Source: CAXTTV01 sp964247295
Lineage (GTDB): Bacteria > Chloroflexota > Ktedonobacteria > Ktedonobacterales > Ktedonobacteraceae
NCBI GenBank assembly: GCA_964247295.1
Contig: CAXTTV010000021.1
Location: 1-40,225 of the forward strand
DNA: 40,225 nucleotides
Direction: 5' to 3'
Shown here: positions 33,101 through 40,225 of the stretch, one piece after another
How positions within the stretch are numbered: position 1 is the first letter of the stretch
Layout: each line of letters opens with the position of its first letter
Notes under the pieces: model-generated
What the model was told of the DNA's origin: nothing
Databases searched by the model: none
The model's input: the letters and a program-made list of their open reading frames with translations, nothing else
Position numbers and translations under genes: made by a program

Positions 33101-33994
33101 TAATTCAGGGGTCTCGCGTTGCGCCTCAGCGATCGCATCGTAGGCCTCAATAATCTCCCCGAGAATCGAGTCAGCCTTTTTCAACTGCTGCACCCGAGAT
33201 TGGCGGGTGCGCAGAATATGACGCTTCCGCTGCAACTGCTCAAGAGTCCGTGTCTGCTCCGCGATCTCTGTTTCCTGCTGCTCAATCTCCGTCAGATCCT
33301 CGGTGACGGTAATTGCATCCAACGACAGTTCCAGATCACCCAGGCGATGGCTCAATTCGGGAATTTTCTGCTGAAGCTCAGCCAGACGCAGCCGATCAGA
33401 ACTATCGCGGAGCTGTTGCTCATCCTCGTCAGTTAGATGCATATCGGCGCGCAACACTTGTAGCTTCTCGACACCAAGCAGACGGCGTAAAGTATCCTGG
33501 CGTTGTTGGAAACTTAAGCCCTCAAGACGGTTCAGCCCCTTCTGCTCCACAAAACCAGAGTTGCGCAGCGTAGTACCATCTAGATAGTGTAGGATCTCGA
33601 TCACACGACGATCAACCTCCTCTAAAGAAGTGATCGGCTGTTGTTCTGGGGCTCCCAATTCGCGAATGGAGAGCGCGGCATTCTGGCCTTGTCCTCGTTC
33701 GATGGAGCGTGTAACCATCATTTCCCTGGCCCCGACCGAGAACGTCAAAGTCACAGAAGCCGTCGTCGCGCCATAGAAAATCAAATCATCGAGAGAGGAC
33801 ACCGTCTGAGTGGACCGTCTACCACGGCTGGCAAGGGGTTCTCCATACAAAGCAAAATAGATACTTTCAAAAATTGTTGATTTGCCTGCCTCATTTGGAC
33901 CCTGGATCAAGATACTACCACGTTGGGGAAAATGTAGATTGACCTCTCGTAAGAGTCTGAAGCGCTCAACCGTTAGATGCTTAAGGATTATCAT
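30185..33994 (-). CDS. SbcC/Rad50-like (YhaN-type) ATPase with a central membrane hairpin
   Basis: About 1269 residues. N-terminal Walker A GPNEAGKSTIFESIYFALYG (about residue 32), two very long coiled coils, and the C-terminal signature VSGGTADQLSLALRLAFA (about 1135) with Walker B FLLLDEPLSAFD (about 1168): the SMC/Rad50/RecF head. In place of the CxxC zinc hook of Rad50/SbcC, residues about 532-577 are strongly hydrophobic (VVAFSAIALLFLVVAVLEF, then LIFGAVFLALAILMGGAVV), which reads as a two-helix membrane hairpin. No CxxC exists anywhere. This is the design of Bacillus YhaN. It works with the downstream-facing SbcD/YhaO-like nuclease partner, whose gene ends 34 nt upstream. ATG 33994 with GGAG at 8 nt is preferred to GTG 34003. 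Confidence 0.87.
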   Translation of the reverse strand: MIILKHLTVERFRLLREVNLHFPQRGSILIQGPNEAGKSTIFESIYFALYGEPLASRGRRSTQTVSSLDDLIFYGATTASVTLTFSVGAREMMVTRSIERGQGQNAALSIRELGAPEQQPITSLEEVDRRVIEILHYLDGTTLRNSGFVEQKGLNRLEGLSFQQRQDTLRRLLGVEKLQVLRADMHLTDEDEQQLRDSSDRLRLAELQQKIPELSHRLGDLELSLDAITVTEDLTEIEQQETEIAEQTRTLEQLQRKRHILRTRQSRVQQLKKADSILGEIIEAYDAIAEAQRETPELERQIAELERREHEELPQIEERVHTLSELTRSFGTLERMASDLLTSVNDLKVLEQEVKEYEDFQQTVEAIDEQMVMERQAIDQMRQAQREVELEHQHELPKVSTRLEHLREISRRLQDLHQAEKDYQNDLKGKILADENQVHIRKVLMDIRETEQEQALTENEAKQLQQQVEVIDHRWRQVSTRRQLEEWVRVKALADGLREAEGHVWAADQKRGVANQRKMDTHRETVKSIGMVVAFSAIALLFLVVAVLEFVQAQNLIFGAVFLALAILMGGAVVWSGRNFQAARNLEIEADREFQGAVNQVSMMIAAREAAGNIGGRPDELARVERELHSLGVTLPASVDEGRQMLETLPDLEDGESLTTLQQRLSDQRDRAMEARNQVNVTMEAVASLRKDWGWLDEQRRKEGWGEIEDRIRDDENRLTQIRRDVTSLAQRDKLPAPVFSGNENGMPANQEEFEAVVEAAMSDAEHEMTILDGKLESIPELALQAKMHEDALDTLLVRKQGAQDRQEEFEARNPHKQIEEAREQQNALREALRNLQDSLRERVKPLGVSFGQAAISSAEGTARKQLEDLHIVLGNRVELESRRNNYETTLRERQESLSDYYKLLSKFSSSIGSWVVPLNPFAEALVGLRTRCEQEIEESHEEELLKELDGLRLQEGALNARIALCEQEIEEARERIATMLAQRNRPQVKAFSASAISAVWPLTGTFSPEDRSRLEEQHETLEDELAGLEHQELELSRRLQVDGTPVDIEKARQRLAIQERAYQTKKYGPRLIDALNEQMMQQLMPRTEHYMQLLLPLITGGRYHDVRLTEDGDEDRRLQVKVWESAANEYVSSETVSGGTADQLSLALRLAFAVAALPQDLTGTPGFLLLDEPLSAFDRDRTRALVDVITGDVLGQHFEQVLFISHSNTFDPAMFPYHIYMDNGMVVESNLPVVPVFSVSDVSDLPEASEEAQSVAIPRLDEIAVPTE

Positions 33995-34028
33995 CACATA
34001 CACTCCATTTACATTGGAGGCTCATCAA

Positions 34029-35414
34029 TCAGCGAGAGCCTTTGACCTCTTCCAGGACTGCGAGCAATTCGTCTCTGGTTACTCGTAATGCCTGCTGCTC
34101 CGAAGCCTTGTCCGAGGCAGAGATCCACTCTTCAGCCACCTTTATTAACTCATCACGAACGGAGAAGCGTTCTTCCAAACCAGAGCTTTGTGACGACTCC
34201 TCAGCATCGACCCCCTCTGAAAGCAAAGACAAAGTGCTATCGTCAATTGCCAGCGCAAAGCAGTTCTGCTCGCCATAGCTACGGATCTGATTTAGATCAA
34301 GCTCATGGAACTGGCCGCGACTCAACTGTCCTTGCAACCGAAGCTGAACCATCACATCAGGAGCACAGAGAGGGCGGAGCCGCTCCAGAATCCTCTCGGT
34401 AGGAGAGACATCGAGTGCGCTTTCACTTTGCTCAGGCCAGAGATCGGAGGTAGAGATTTGTAGGCGACGGACGGGCGAGGCATCAACAGTAATTTGATTA
34501 CACCAGCGGACTCCATCGGCGGCCAGTCCTAGAAAAACAAAACCCGGCTGATCATCGGGATCACTAAAATTAATATGCTGGGTCGGGCCAGCGACAATCA
34601 CCTCGACCTGGCCGATGCGCGCCCGACGATAAGCATGGTGATAACCAGCCAGAAGATATTTCACGTGCTTTAACTCACTAATGCTCCGGCGAGAAACCTG
34701 AGCACGGGTGTCCAGAAGTGAAGAGCCCGTGGTAAAACCCTCGATCGGCGCATGGAGCAGCAGCACAGAGATCGCAGCCTGATCAAGGCTATCTAGCATC
34801 CGCGCCATCTCCAGCGGGTCCCCCTCCTGACCAGAGATCACCCCCAGGCCACAGATGCCCAGTCGAAGGCCCCGGATCGTCAAAAACAATGGGTCCAACT
34901 CAATGGGAGAGGACGACTGAAAAACAGAGGCCGGAGAGGCTTGCTCCTCAGATGCACTACTCAAAGCAGGCTGAGGAGGAAAATAGTGAAGAGCTCCCAG
35001 ACGTGCATAGCTCATCTGAGGAGCAAGCAATGCCTCCCCACGAGAAGAAAGAGGAGACGCCGGAGTATCGTACACGCCACCCAGGGCAAGCGTCTGAATG
35101 TTTGCCTGCTTTAATTGCGCCAGTCGGGCCGCCACAAAACTGCGATCTCGCTCATCTGGATCAGGTGTATTAAATAGATCGCCTGCCTGAATAAAAAGAT
35201 CGACGCTCTGCCCAACAGCGAAATCTGTCGCCTGCTGAAAAGCCCGGCGGAGTCGTTGCTGGCGCTCTTCTAATTTACGGGGGTTCTGACTGAATGCGGT
35301 ATCGCCAAGATGATTATCTGAAGTAAGCACCACAGTAATTACGTCGCTATGTTGCTTATCTGTTGGGAAGTCAGATGACGTTTCCTTACTCTCTTCCACA
35401 TGCTGCTCTGCCAT
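34029..35414 (-). CDS. SbcD/YhaO-like calcineurin-fold protein with degenerate metal site
   Basis: About 461 residues from ATG 35414; an upstream extension to 35510 lacks conservation. The metallophosphoesterase motifs I and II are intact: VVLTSDNHLGDTAF (D-x-H) and IQAGDLFNTPDPDE (GD). Motif III, normally GNHD, is GGVYD in LALGGVYDTPAS, so the Asn and the catalytic His are lost. Motif IV is VLLLHAPIEG, with His present. Motif V, normally GHxH, is AGYHHAY, with the first His replaced by Tyr. The fold should be kept but DNA cleavage is doubtful. The C-terminal 100 residues are helical and would dock on the coiled coils of the SbcC-like partner, which is the next gene in the operon. Segments rich in Ser/Glu are inserted near residues 175 and 400. 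Confidence 0.82.
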   Translation of the reverse strand: MAEQHVEESKETSSDFPTDKQHSDVITVVLTSDNHLGDTAFSQNPRKLEERQQRLRRAFQQATDFAVGQSVDLFIQAGDLFNTPDPDERDRSFVAARLAQLKQANIQTLALGGVYDTPASPLSSRGEALLAPQMSYARLGALHYFPPQPALSSASEEQASPASVFQSSSPIELDPLFLTIRGLRLGICGLGVISGQEGDPLEMARMLDSLDQAAISVLLLHAPIEGFTTGSSLLDTRAQVSRRSISELKHVKYLLAGYHHAYRRARIGQVEVIVAGPTQHINFSDPDDQPGFVFLGLAADGVRWCNQITVDASPVRRLQISTSDLWPEQSESALDVSPTERILERLRPLCAPDVMVQLRLQGQLSRGQFHELDLNQIRSYGEQNCFALAIDDSTLSLLSEGVDAEESSQSSGLEERFSVRDELIKVAEEWISASDKASEQQALRVTRDELLAVLEEVKGSR

Positions 35415-35852
35415 AATTCGCCACTTCCATTGATCGTGCTCGACGATGCCTTCAAATAGGTGGAAAAATACACTACTACAACTATGTTCTACCCAAAAGG
35501 AGTCTATCACAAACTGCCACTATTACACACGCAAAGCACAAAAAAAGGGACTATTGGACGACTCTTAAAAGCCTTTCTCATATCACACATTTTGTCATTC
35601 GTGAACAAAACTTGCGAATCTTTCATCCAAAAGTACCGATTACCCGAACAGTATAGACACGTCCAAAGGCAAACACTTACTATAGTAAATAATATGCTAC
35701 CATAATTGTATTTTCTGGCAATTCGCTGGAATGGATAGCAGGGCTTGCTGGCAGTGTCTTACTACAAAATGACAGCGAACGTATAGTTCGCCCAGTAAGA
35801 AAGTAGCCTACAATTGATAAATTCTCAAACGATTGGTTATAAGTGGAGAAAA
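35415..35852. other. Intergenic region between the SbcD-like and HD-GYP genes
   Basis: No gene is evident. The notable feature is a nested hairpin just before the HD-GYP gene: CTTACT (near 35758) pairs with AGTAAG (near 35793), enclosing GCGAAC-GTATA-GTTCGC (35774-35790). It may be a leader structure. It does not match the c-di-GMP riboswitch consensus that I know. Confidence 0.5.
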
Positions 35853-36518
35853 GTGGTGGGTGCGTTACCTTTTAGAGGAGAGCGGGAGAGTCGGCGGACT
35901 CTGCTCTCGTTTGTCAATAGTATTCAAGAGCGCGATATTGTCACGTATGAACATTCGCGACGAGTCGCGACCTATGCCCAACGTCTGGCAAGGCATCTCG
36001 GCTGGAGCCGACGCGAGGCTCACGATCTGGCTCTGGCAGCCCTGGTCCACGATTTAGGGAAAACCTGGATCGGTAACGATATTCTGCTAAAGTCTGGATC
36101 GCTCTCCGACGAGGAGCGGCGTACAATGGAACGTCACCCGGTAATCGGCGCACGAATACTGATTGGCTGCGATGTCCACCCTTTCTATGTGGAAACTGTG
36201 CTGTATCATCATGAAGCCTGGGACGGCCATGGTTACCCAACAGGTTTAAGGGGCGAGGAGATCCCGCTGAGCGCGCGGATTCTTAGTGTTGCGGATGTGT
36301 ATGATGTCCTGACTTCCCAGCGCCCTTATAAATCACCGCTTTCCCAGGATGCGGCCCGCGAACGTCTGCTCCAGGGCTCTGATACAAGCTTCGATCCTAT
36401 GATTACGCGCGCCTTTTTGCAGTTGCTCGATCGCTATCCCAACTTTACCTTGCCACAACATGTTTGCGAAATACCTAAAAAGCCTGCTTATAATTTGCAA
36501 CAGCTTATAGGAGCGTAG
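35853..36518 (+). CDS. HD-GYP domain protein (predicted cyclic-di-GMP phosphodiesterase)
   Basis: About 221 residues, one HD-GYP domain without a receiver or sensor domain. Motifs: EHSRRVATYAQRLARHLGW, LVHDLGK (HD), RHPVIGARIL, HHEAWDGHGYPTGLRG (HHExxDGxGYP) and ILSVADVYDVLTSQRPYK. All metal ligands are present, so it should hydrolyse c-di-GMP in the cytoplasm. I place the start at GTG 35853, with GGAG 4 nt upstream (GTG 35856 is equally possible); TTG 35814 would add 13 residues but has a poor site. The gene is alone on the plus strand and converges with the PyrK-like gene, whose stop lies 13 nt beyond. Confidence 0.9.
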   Translation: MVGALPFRGERESRRTLLSFVNSIQERDIVTYEHSRRVATYAQRLARHLGWSRREAHDLALAALVHDLGKTWIGNDILLKSGSLSDEERRTMERHPVIGARILIGCDVHPFYVETVLYHHEAWDGHGYPTGLRGEEIPLSARILSVADVYDVLTSQRPYKSPLSQDAARERLLQGSDTSFDPMITRAFLQLLDRYPNFTLPQHVCEIPKKPAYNLQQLIGA

Positions 36519-36530
36519 TGTGTGGCCGGC

Positions 36531-37295
36531 TCAACGCGCAATCGCGCGCAGATCAAAAACGGGCCCGTCTCGACAGATAAGCTTACTGCCAGATGGTGTT
36601 TCAAGGTTACATGCCAGGCAGACACCGCTGGCACAGGGGAGCGCCTGCCACAATAATCCCTGGGCAAACTGGCGTTTGCGCAATCGCTCATGCTCCAGAT
36701 AAAGGTGCCGAGCACTCTCTTGCTCGACACAAATAAAGGCCGCGTCCGCCCACCTCAGGTACTCATCTATAGCAACTCCCAGGTGATCGTGCTGATCCTC
36801 CCGCCCAATAATCTGATACTCCACTTCGGGATTGAGCAGCATCGGAGGATAACTCTCCTCGACTACCGAGCCGACGATAAGCAGGGTTACCGCGATATCC
36901 TGATTAATGGCAAACTGAGCCAGTAAGGTCATGGAACTAAGATAACGCGCCTCACAGATCAGTAATGCGTTACGGGTGGTAGCATATAGAGTCCACCCCT
37001 TCCCCAGAGGACCAAGCAGATCCAGTTGAGAGCCACGAGGTAGCCGCTGCAGCCAGAGCGATCCACGCCCAACCTGTTGGACCAACAAGGTACAACGCCC
37101 ACGAGCGCGGTCCACACCGTGAACAAAATAGGGACGGCGTAGAAATGGATCATTTGCGTTGGGAGAAACGCAGCGCACCATACAAAATTGGCCCGGCTTG
37201 ACTGCTTCCGCTAGTTGGGGAGCCTGCACCTCCAAAAGATGCAAGCCTGAACGCAATTCAAGATTCTCGATTAACTCAACCACGTACAGGCGCAT
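36531..37295 (-). CDS. PyrK-like iron-sulfur flavoprotein (dihydroorotate dehydrogenase electron-transfer subunit family)
   Basis: 254 residues. N-terminal FAD-binding barrel with PGQFCMVRC and FLRRPYFVHGVDR (RPxS/Y-type FAD motif). The C-terminus carries the [2Fe-2S] pattern CASGVCLACNLETPSGSKLICRDGPVFDL, as in PyrK. The expected pyridine-nucleotide loop GGGIGxxP is absent: the aligned segment reads ALLICEARYLSSMTLLAQFA. So NADH binding is doubtful, and the protein may pass electrons to or from another partner. No pyrD or other pyrimidine gene is near. Start ATG 37295 has GGGGAGG at 8 nt. It is 29 nt downstream of the amino-acid importer ATPase gene and may be co-transcribed with it. Confidence 0.82.
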   Translation of the reverse strand: MRLYVVELIENLELRSGLHLLEVQAPQLAEAVKPGQFCMVRCVSPNANDPFLRRPYFVHGVDRARGRCTLLVQQVGRGSLWLQRLPRGSQLDLLGPLGKGWTLYATTRNALLICEARYLSSMTLLAQFAINQDIAVTLLIVGSVVEESYPPMLLNPEVEYQIIGREDQHDHLGVAIDEYLRWADAAFICVEQESARHLYLEHERLRKRQFAQGLLWQALPCASGVCLACNLETPSGSKLICRDGPVFDLRAIAR

Positions 37296-37324
37296 CTATT
37301 ACATCCTCCCCTTTAATGGAAACG

Positions 37325-38161
37325 TTAGTTGATCATCCCAATAAAATCACGGGTCCGCTCGTTTTGACAATTATTGAAAATCTGTGAGGGCGGCCCCTGC
37401 TCTACAATCCGGGCATTCTCCATAAAAATCACATGGTCCGCGACATCACGAGCAAAACCCATCTCGTGCGTCACCACGACCATCGTCATCCCTTCTTCGG
37501 CAAGCTGACGCATCACCTTCAACACCTCACCAACTAACTCGGGATCTAGCGCCGAAGTCGCCTCATCAAAAAGCATCAGTTTCGGTTGCATCGCCAGCGC
37601 GCGCGCGATCGCGACCCGTTGCTGTTGACCACCAGAGAGTTTATGAGGATAGGAATTTGCCTTCTCCGAAAGACCAACCTTTGCCAGAAGTTCCATCGCT
37701 CGGGCCGTCACCACCTCTTTTTTCTCACCCAGTACATGGATTGGAGCCTCAATAATATTCTCAAGGGCCGTCATATGCGGAAATAGATTAAAGCGCTGAA
37801 ATACAAAACCGATCCGTTCGCGGATCTTCGCTACATTCACCTCTTTGTCCTCGACAACCCGACCATTCTGTTCACGATAACCAACCAGTTGCCCATCTAC
37901 ATAGATGCGACCGCCATCAATCTTCTCTAGATGATTAATGCACCGAAGCAAGGTAGTTTTGCCCGAACCGCTGGGACCAATAATCACCACCACCTGCCCA
38001 CGGTTGACGCGCAGATCTACTTCGTTAAGCACTGTCAACGCGCCAAAACGCTTCACTAGCTGCTGCGCAAGCACCATCGGCTGAACTTGCTGCGCAGACT
38101 CGGCGATCGACTGTTGCACATTCTTTGCCGGAACCAGGCCATCAGAATTATCTAAGCTCAT
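37325..38161 (-). CDS. Polar amino-acid ABC transporter ATP-binding protein
   Basis: About 278 residues, GlnQ/HisP type. Walker A IIGPSGSGKTTLLRCINHLE, Q-loop FVFQRFNLFPHMT, signature LSGGQQQRVAIARALA, Walker B LMLFDEATSALDPE and the switch His in VVVTHEMGFA are complete. An unusual N-terminal extension of about 30 residues (Gln/Ser-rich, NVQQSIAESAQQVQPM) precedes the domain. I chose ATG 38161, with AAAGGTG about 9 nt upstream; the frame extends to 38257 but this would overlap the permease gene. It is cytoplasmic, with permease 38185-38958 and binding protein 39096-39983 as partners. Confidence 0.94.
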   Translation of the reverse strand: MSLDNSDGLVPAKNVQQSIAESAQQVQPMVLAQQLVKRFGALTVLNEVDLRVNRGQVVVIIGPSGSGKTTLLRCINHLEKIDGGRIYVDGQLVGYREQNGRVVEDKEVNVAKIRERIGFVFQRFNLFPHMTALENIIEAPIHVLGEKKEVVTARAMELLAKVGLSEKANSYPHKLSGGQQQRVAIARALAMQPKLMLFDEATSALDPELVGEVLKVMRQLAEEGMTMVVVTHEMGFARDVADHVIFMENARIVEQGPPSQIFNNCQNERTRDFIGMIN

Positions 38162-38184
38162 CTTTAAAAGCACCTTTCTCGGGT

Positions 38185-38958
38185 TTAATGACCGCCAGTT
38201 ATCAGCGTCTCTGCGACAGGCTCTTTCGAGCCAAAGCCAATCATTCGCTGACCCCAATTTTTATTCGCGGTCGCCTGATTCCTGTCTTTCCCCTTACTAT
38301 TGGGATCGAGACGGTCCTCAATAAAGCGCTGGATGTATTCCCAGATCGTCGTAAACACAAGATAATACAGAGTCGCGACGATGAGCAGTTCAAATGTCGA
38401 AAAGGTTGGAGCACCAAAGATGCTGGCGAAACCGGTCAGCTCCATCACCCCAATTACCGAGGCCAGCGAGGTCGTCTTTAGCATATTATTAAACTCATTG
38501 CCCAGAGGAGGAATAATCACGCGCAGGGCCTGAGGAAGAATAATTCGGCGCATCGCGAGAGAAGAGCGCATACCAAGCGCTCTGGCAGCCTCTGCCTGCC
38601 CGGCATCCACCGAGCTAATACCCGCGCGGACAATCTCGGCCATATATGCCCCTTCATTTAAGGCAAGCGCCACAAGTACGCAATAGATGGGGTCCAGGCG
38701 GATATTTCCCGGCATCTTGGGGAGACCATTAAAAAGAATCAATATCTGGACCAGCACTGGGCTTCCTCGGAACAGCCAGATATATATAGCCGATGGCAAT
38801 GAGAGAATTGGTAGACGTGACATGCGCATCAGCGCCAGAACCAGGCCAAATACCACCCCTAAAAATTGGGCAACTACCGCGACCCAAAGCGTAATCCAGG
38901 CGGCCTGTAACACAAAACCGGAAAAAAGATATTGGCTGATAATGTCCCAGCGAAACAT
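38185..38958 (-). CDS. Polar amino-acid ABC transporter permease
   Basis: 257 residues, HisM/GlnP family. About five membrane segments between residues 15 and 225 and the EAA loop that binds the ATPase: YMAEIVRAGISSVDAGQAEAARALGMRSSLAMRRIILPQALR. The start ATG 38958 has AAAGGAGG 5 nt upstream. The C-terminal 35 residues are hydrophilic and basic. A single permease suggests a homodimeric channel. It follows the binding-protein gene by 137 nt, which contain the palindrome TACCATATGGTA but no classical terminator. Confidence 0.94.
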   Translation of the reverse strand: MFRWDIISQYLFSGFVLQAAWITLWVAVVAQFLGVVFGLVLALMRMSRLPILSLPSAIYIWLFRGSPVLVQILILFNGLPKMPGNIRLDPIYCVLVALALNEGAYMAEIVRAGISSVDAGQAEAARALGMRSSLAMRRIILPQALRVIIPPLGNEFNNMLKTTSLASVIGVMELTGFASIFGAPTFSTFELLIVATLYYLVFTTIWEYIQRFIEDRLDPNSKGKDRNQATANKNWGQRMIGFGSKEPVAETLITGGH

Positions 38959-39095
38959 ATAGCCTCCTTTTGGTTAGAAAAATTCCTGACCATTGCCATC
39001 AATAGGAAACGGCCAGGAATTCAAGCCAGTTTTTATTAGGTGTACTATACCCTAAATTGTTACCATATGGTACCCTTTTGGGGACCAAAAACTGA

Positions 39096-39983
39096 TTAGA
39101 TTGCTCCGGACTTCAGGCCCCATTTATCGATAAGCTTCTGATAGGTACCATCAGTTTTCATCTGGCTTATTGCACCTTGCACAGCCTTCAGCATATCAGG
39201 ATTGGATTTAGCGACCGCGATCCCCTCCTGGGCAGCATTGACGACTGAGCCACCAACCTCAAGCTGCCCAGAATTCAGCTTCAGATAGTAATCGGTCACG
39301 GGCGAGTCCTGGTAGGTCGCGACCACACGTCCGGTCGCTAGTAACTGAACCACCGCTGTCTGGTCCTGTAAAGAAGTTACCGTAATCGACGGCTTGCTAG
39401 CCTTTTTGCAGGCATCCTGAGCAGTATTCAGGTCTGTCTGCTCAACCGTTCCAGTCTGCACACCAACAGCTTTACCGCAAAGATCTGCAACGGTCTTGAG
39501 CTTCTCCGGGTTCCCTTTTTTCACCAGCAGAGACTCGCCGGCATTAAAATAAGGGACAAAATCTACTTTCTTCTTGCGCTCATCGTTAATAGTGATCGCC
39601 GAGATCACCACATCGAAACGCTTATTCGAGAGGCTATCGATAATAGTATCAAACTTGGTTGTAACTACATCTGGTTTTAATCCCAGGCGCGAAGCGACCT
39701 CATTAATCAGATCCACATCAAAACCGGTAGCCTTGCCCGAGGCTGTATCAATAAACTCTTGGGGAGGATATGTTGTATCACTACCAACGGTTAATGTTCC
39801 AGCAGAAACGAGTGTGGTCGGGGCCTTGATGGTCCCGGCCTTCCCTGAAGTGCTCCCGGTACTGGCCGGAGCGCTAGTAGATCCGCCACAGGCAGAAAGC
39901 AGTATCGAAAATGTCAACAGGACTGACACGAAAAGTCCACTGCCTGCGAAACGGTGTGAGCGCAAACGGTCCGTAGATGCCAT
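39096..39983 (-). CDS. Polar amino-acid ABC transporter substrate-binding lipoprotein (SBP family 3)
   Basis: 295 residues. Basic N-terminus, hydrophobic core and lipobox LLSACGG give a lipoprotein signal peptide; the mature protein starts with a Ser/Thr/Gly linker. The family-3 pattern is clear: TLTVGSDTTYPPQEFID, ATGFDVDLINEVASRLGL, DSLSNKRFDVVISAITINDERKK and the hinge-proximal GVQTGTVEQTDL. Ligand residues resemble those of basic or polar amino-acid binders but do not fix the substrate. ATG 39983 has GAGGAGG 6 nt upstream. It is the first gene of the importer operon. Confidence 0.94.
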   Translation of the reverse strand: MASTDRLRSHRFAGSGLFVSVLLTFSILLSACGGSTSAPASTGSTSGKAGTIKAPTTLVSAGTLTVGSDTTYPPQEFIDTASGKATGFDVDLINEVASRLGLKPDVVTTKFDTIIDSLSNKRFDVVISAITINDERKKKVDFVPYFNAGESLLVKKGNPEKLKTVADLCGKAVGVQTGTVEQTDLNTAQDACKKASKPSITVTSLQDQTAVVQLLATGRVVATYQDSPVTDYYLKLNSGQLEVGGSVVNAAQEGIAVAKSNPDMLKAVQGAISQMKTDGTYQKLIDKWGLKSGAI

Positions 39984-40225
39984 GAGAAAACCTCCTCACA
40001 AAATCGGGTATTCAAAAGAAAATAAACATTTCGCGCCCAGACGGCACAAAATTCGTAATAATCATTACTGTTTATAGATAAGCAAGTAGTCCCACATCTT
40101 ATCTCTACATATAAGTACGTTCCAAAAGATCATGAGCATCACCTGAGTTTTGCAATAATTCCCTATTGTCATACACTAGTACATAATTCGCTTAATAATA
40201 TTAAGAAAAGTCTAAATTATTAGCT
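39984..40225. other. Right-edge noncoding region upstream of the amino-acid importer
   Basis: A+T-rich, with no gene visible. It presumably holds the importer promoter. TTGCTT and TATTAC-like boxes are present on the minus strand, but none is convincing. Confidence 0.4.

Noticed and set aside
35750..35813. Cyclic-di-GMP riboswitch upstream of the HD-GYP gene
   Set aside because: A nested hairpin exists, but the conserved GNRA-receptor and ligand-binding elements of the known classes are not visible.

Overview
The window looks like a chromosomal segment of a Chloroflexota bacterium, most likely a Ktedonobacteria-type organism. That is an inference from gene style: a Ser/Thr kinase with an IIFRD catalytic loop and C-terminal membrane segments, a long disordered NYN protein, a BMP-type nucleoside importer, and sigma70-like promoters of the TTGACA/TATAAT kind. 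No marker gene fixes the taxonomy. Host genes use CGC/CGG arginine codons and are moderately G+C rich. One 9.3-kb block is visibly richer in A+T at its ends and is a mobile element.

Layout. 1-780: the 5' part of a minus-strand gene that runs off the left edge and carries an HExxH metallopeptidase motif. 1066-6700: a BMP-family nucleoside/lipoprotein ABC importer (binding protein, two permeases, double ATPase) with a strong terminator between the binding protein and the membrane genes. 6859-9402: a giant NYN-domain protein with a disordered N-terminus. 9749-15019: a minus-strand cluster of an ArsR regulator, two HtrB/PatA-like acyltransferases (one frameshifted), a PHP phosphoesterase, a PimA-like GT4 glycosyltransferase and a CDP-alcohol phosphatidyltransferase. 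Together these resemble the actinobacterial phosphatidylinositol-mannoside cassette. 15160-15231: tRNA-Lys(CTT) with promoter and terminator. 15373-16927: a cupin gene and a membrane glucosaminidase-like gene.

17151-26438: an integrated element bounded by an exact 18-bp direct repeat. It has a tyrosine integrase next to the left repeat, a Rep_trans-like rolling-circle initiator, an OB-fold/ssDNA-binding-like protein, a four-helix membrane protein with a proline-rich tail, two tiny single-helix membrane proteins and several small zinc-finger or orphan proteins. All of these lie in one leftward operon. It faces a rightward gene for an HTH-GNAT fusion protein across a divergent promoter pair studded with TACCAA repeats. 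No morphogenesis ATPase, capsid or conjugation gene is visible, so the element is either a minimal integrative plasmid or an inovirus-like/satellite element. Its right end carries an outward promoter aimed at the kinase gene into whose upstream region it has inserted.

26484-29866: the Ser/Thr kinase, whose start is anomalous, translationally coupled to miaA. 29867-30184: a convergent intergenic region with an inverted pair of a dispersed hairpin repeat that also occurs near 5.3 kb. 30185-35414: an SbcC/YhaN-like ATPase with a membrane hairpin in place of a zinc hook, and an SbcD/YhaO-like partner that has lost key metal-site residues. 35853-36518: an HD-GYP phosphodiesterase. 36531-37295: a PyrK-like Fe-S flavoprotein without its glycine-rich loop. 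37325-39983: a polar amino-acid ABC importer. The last 240 bases hold no gene that I can see.
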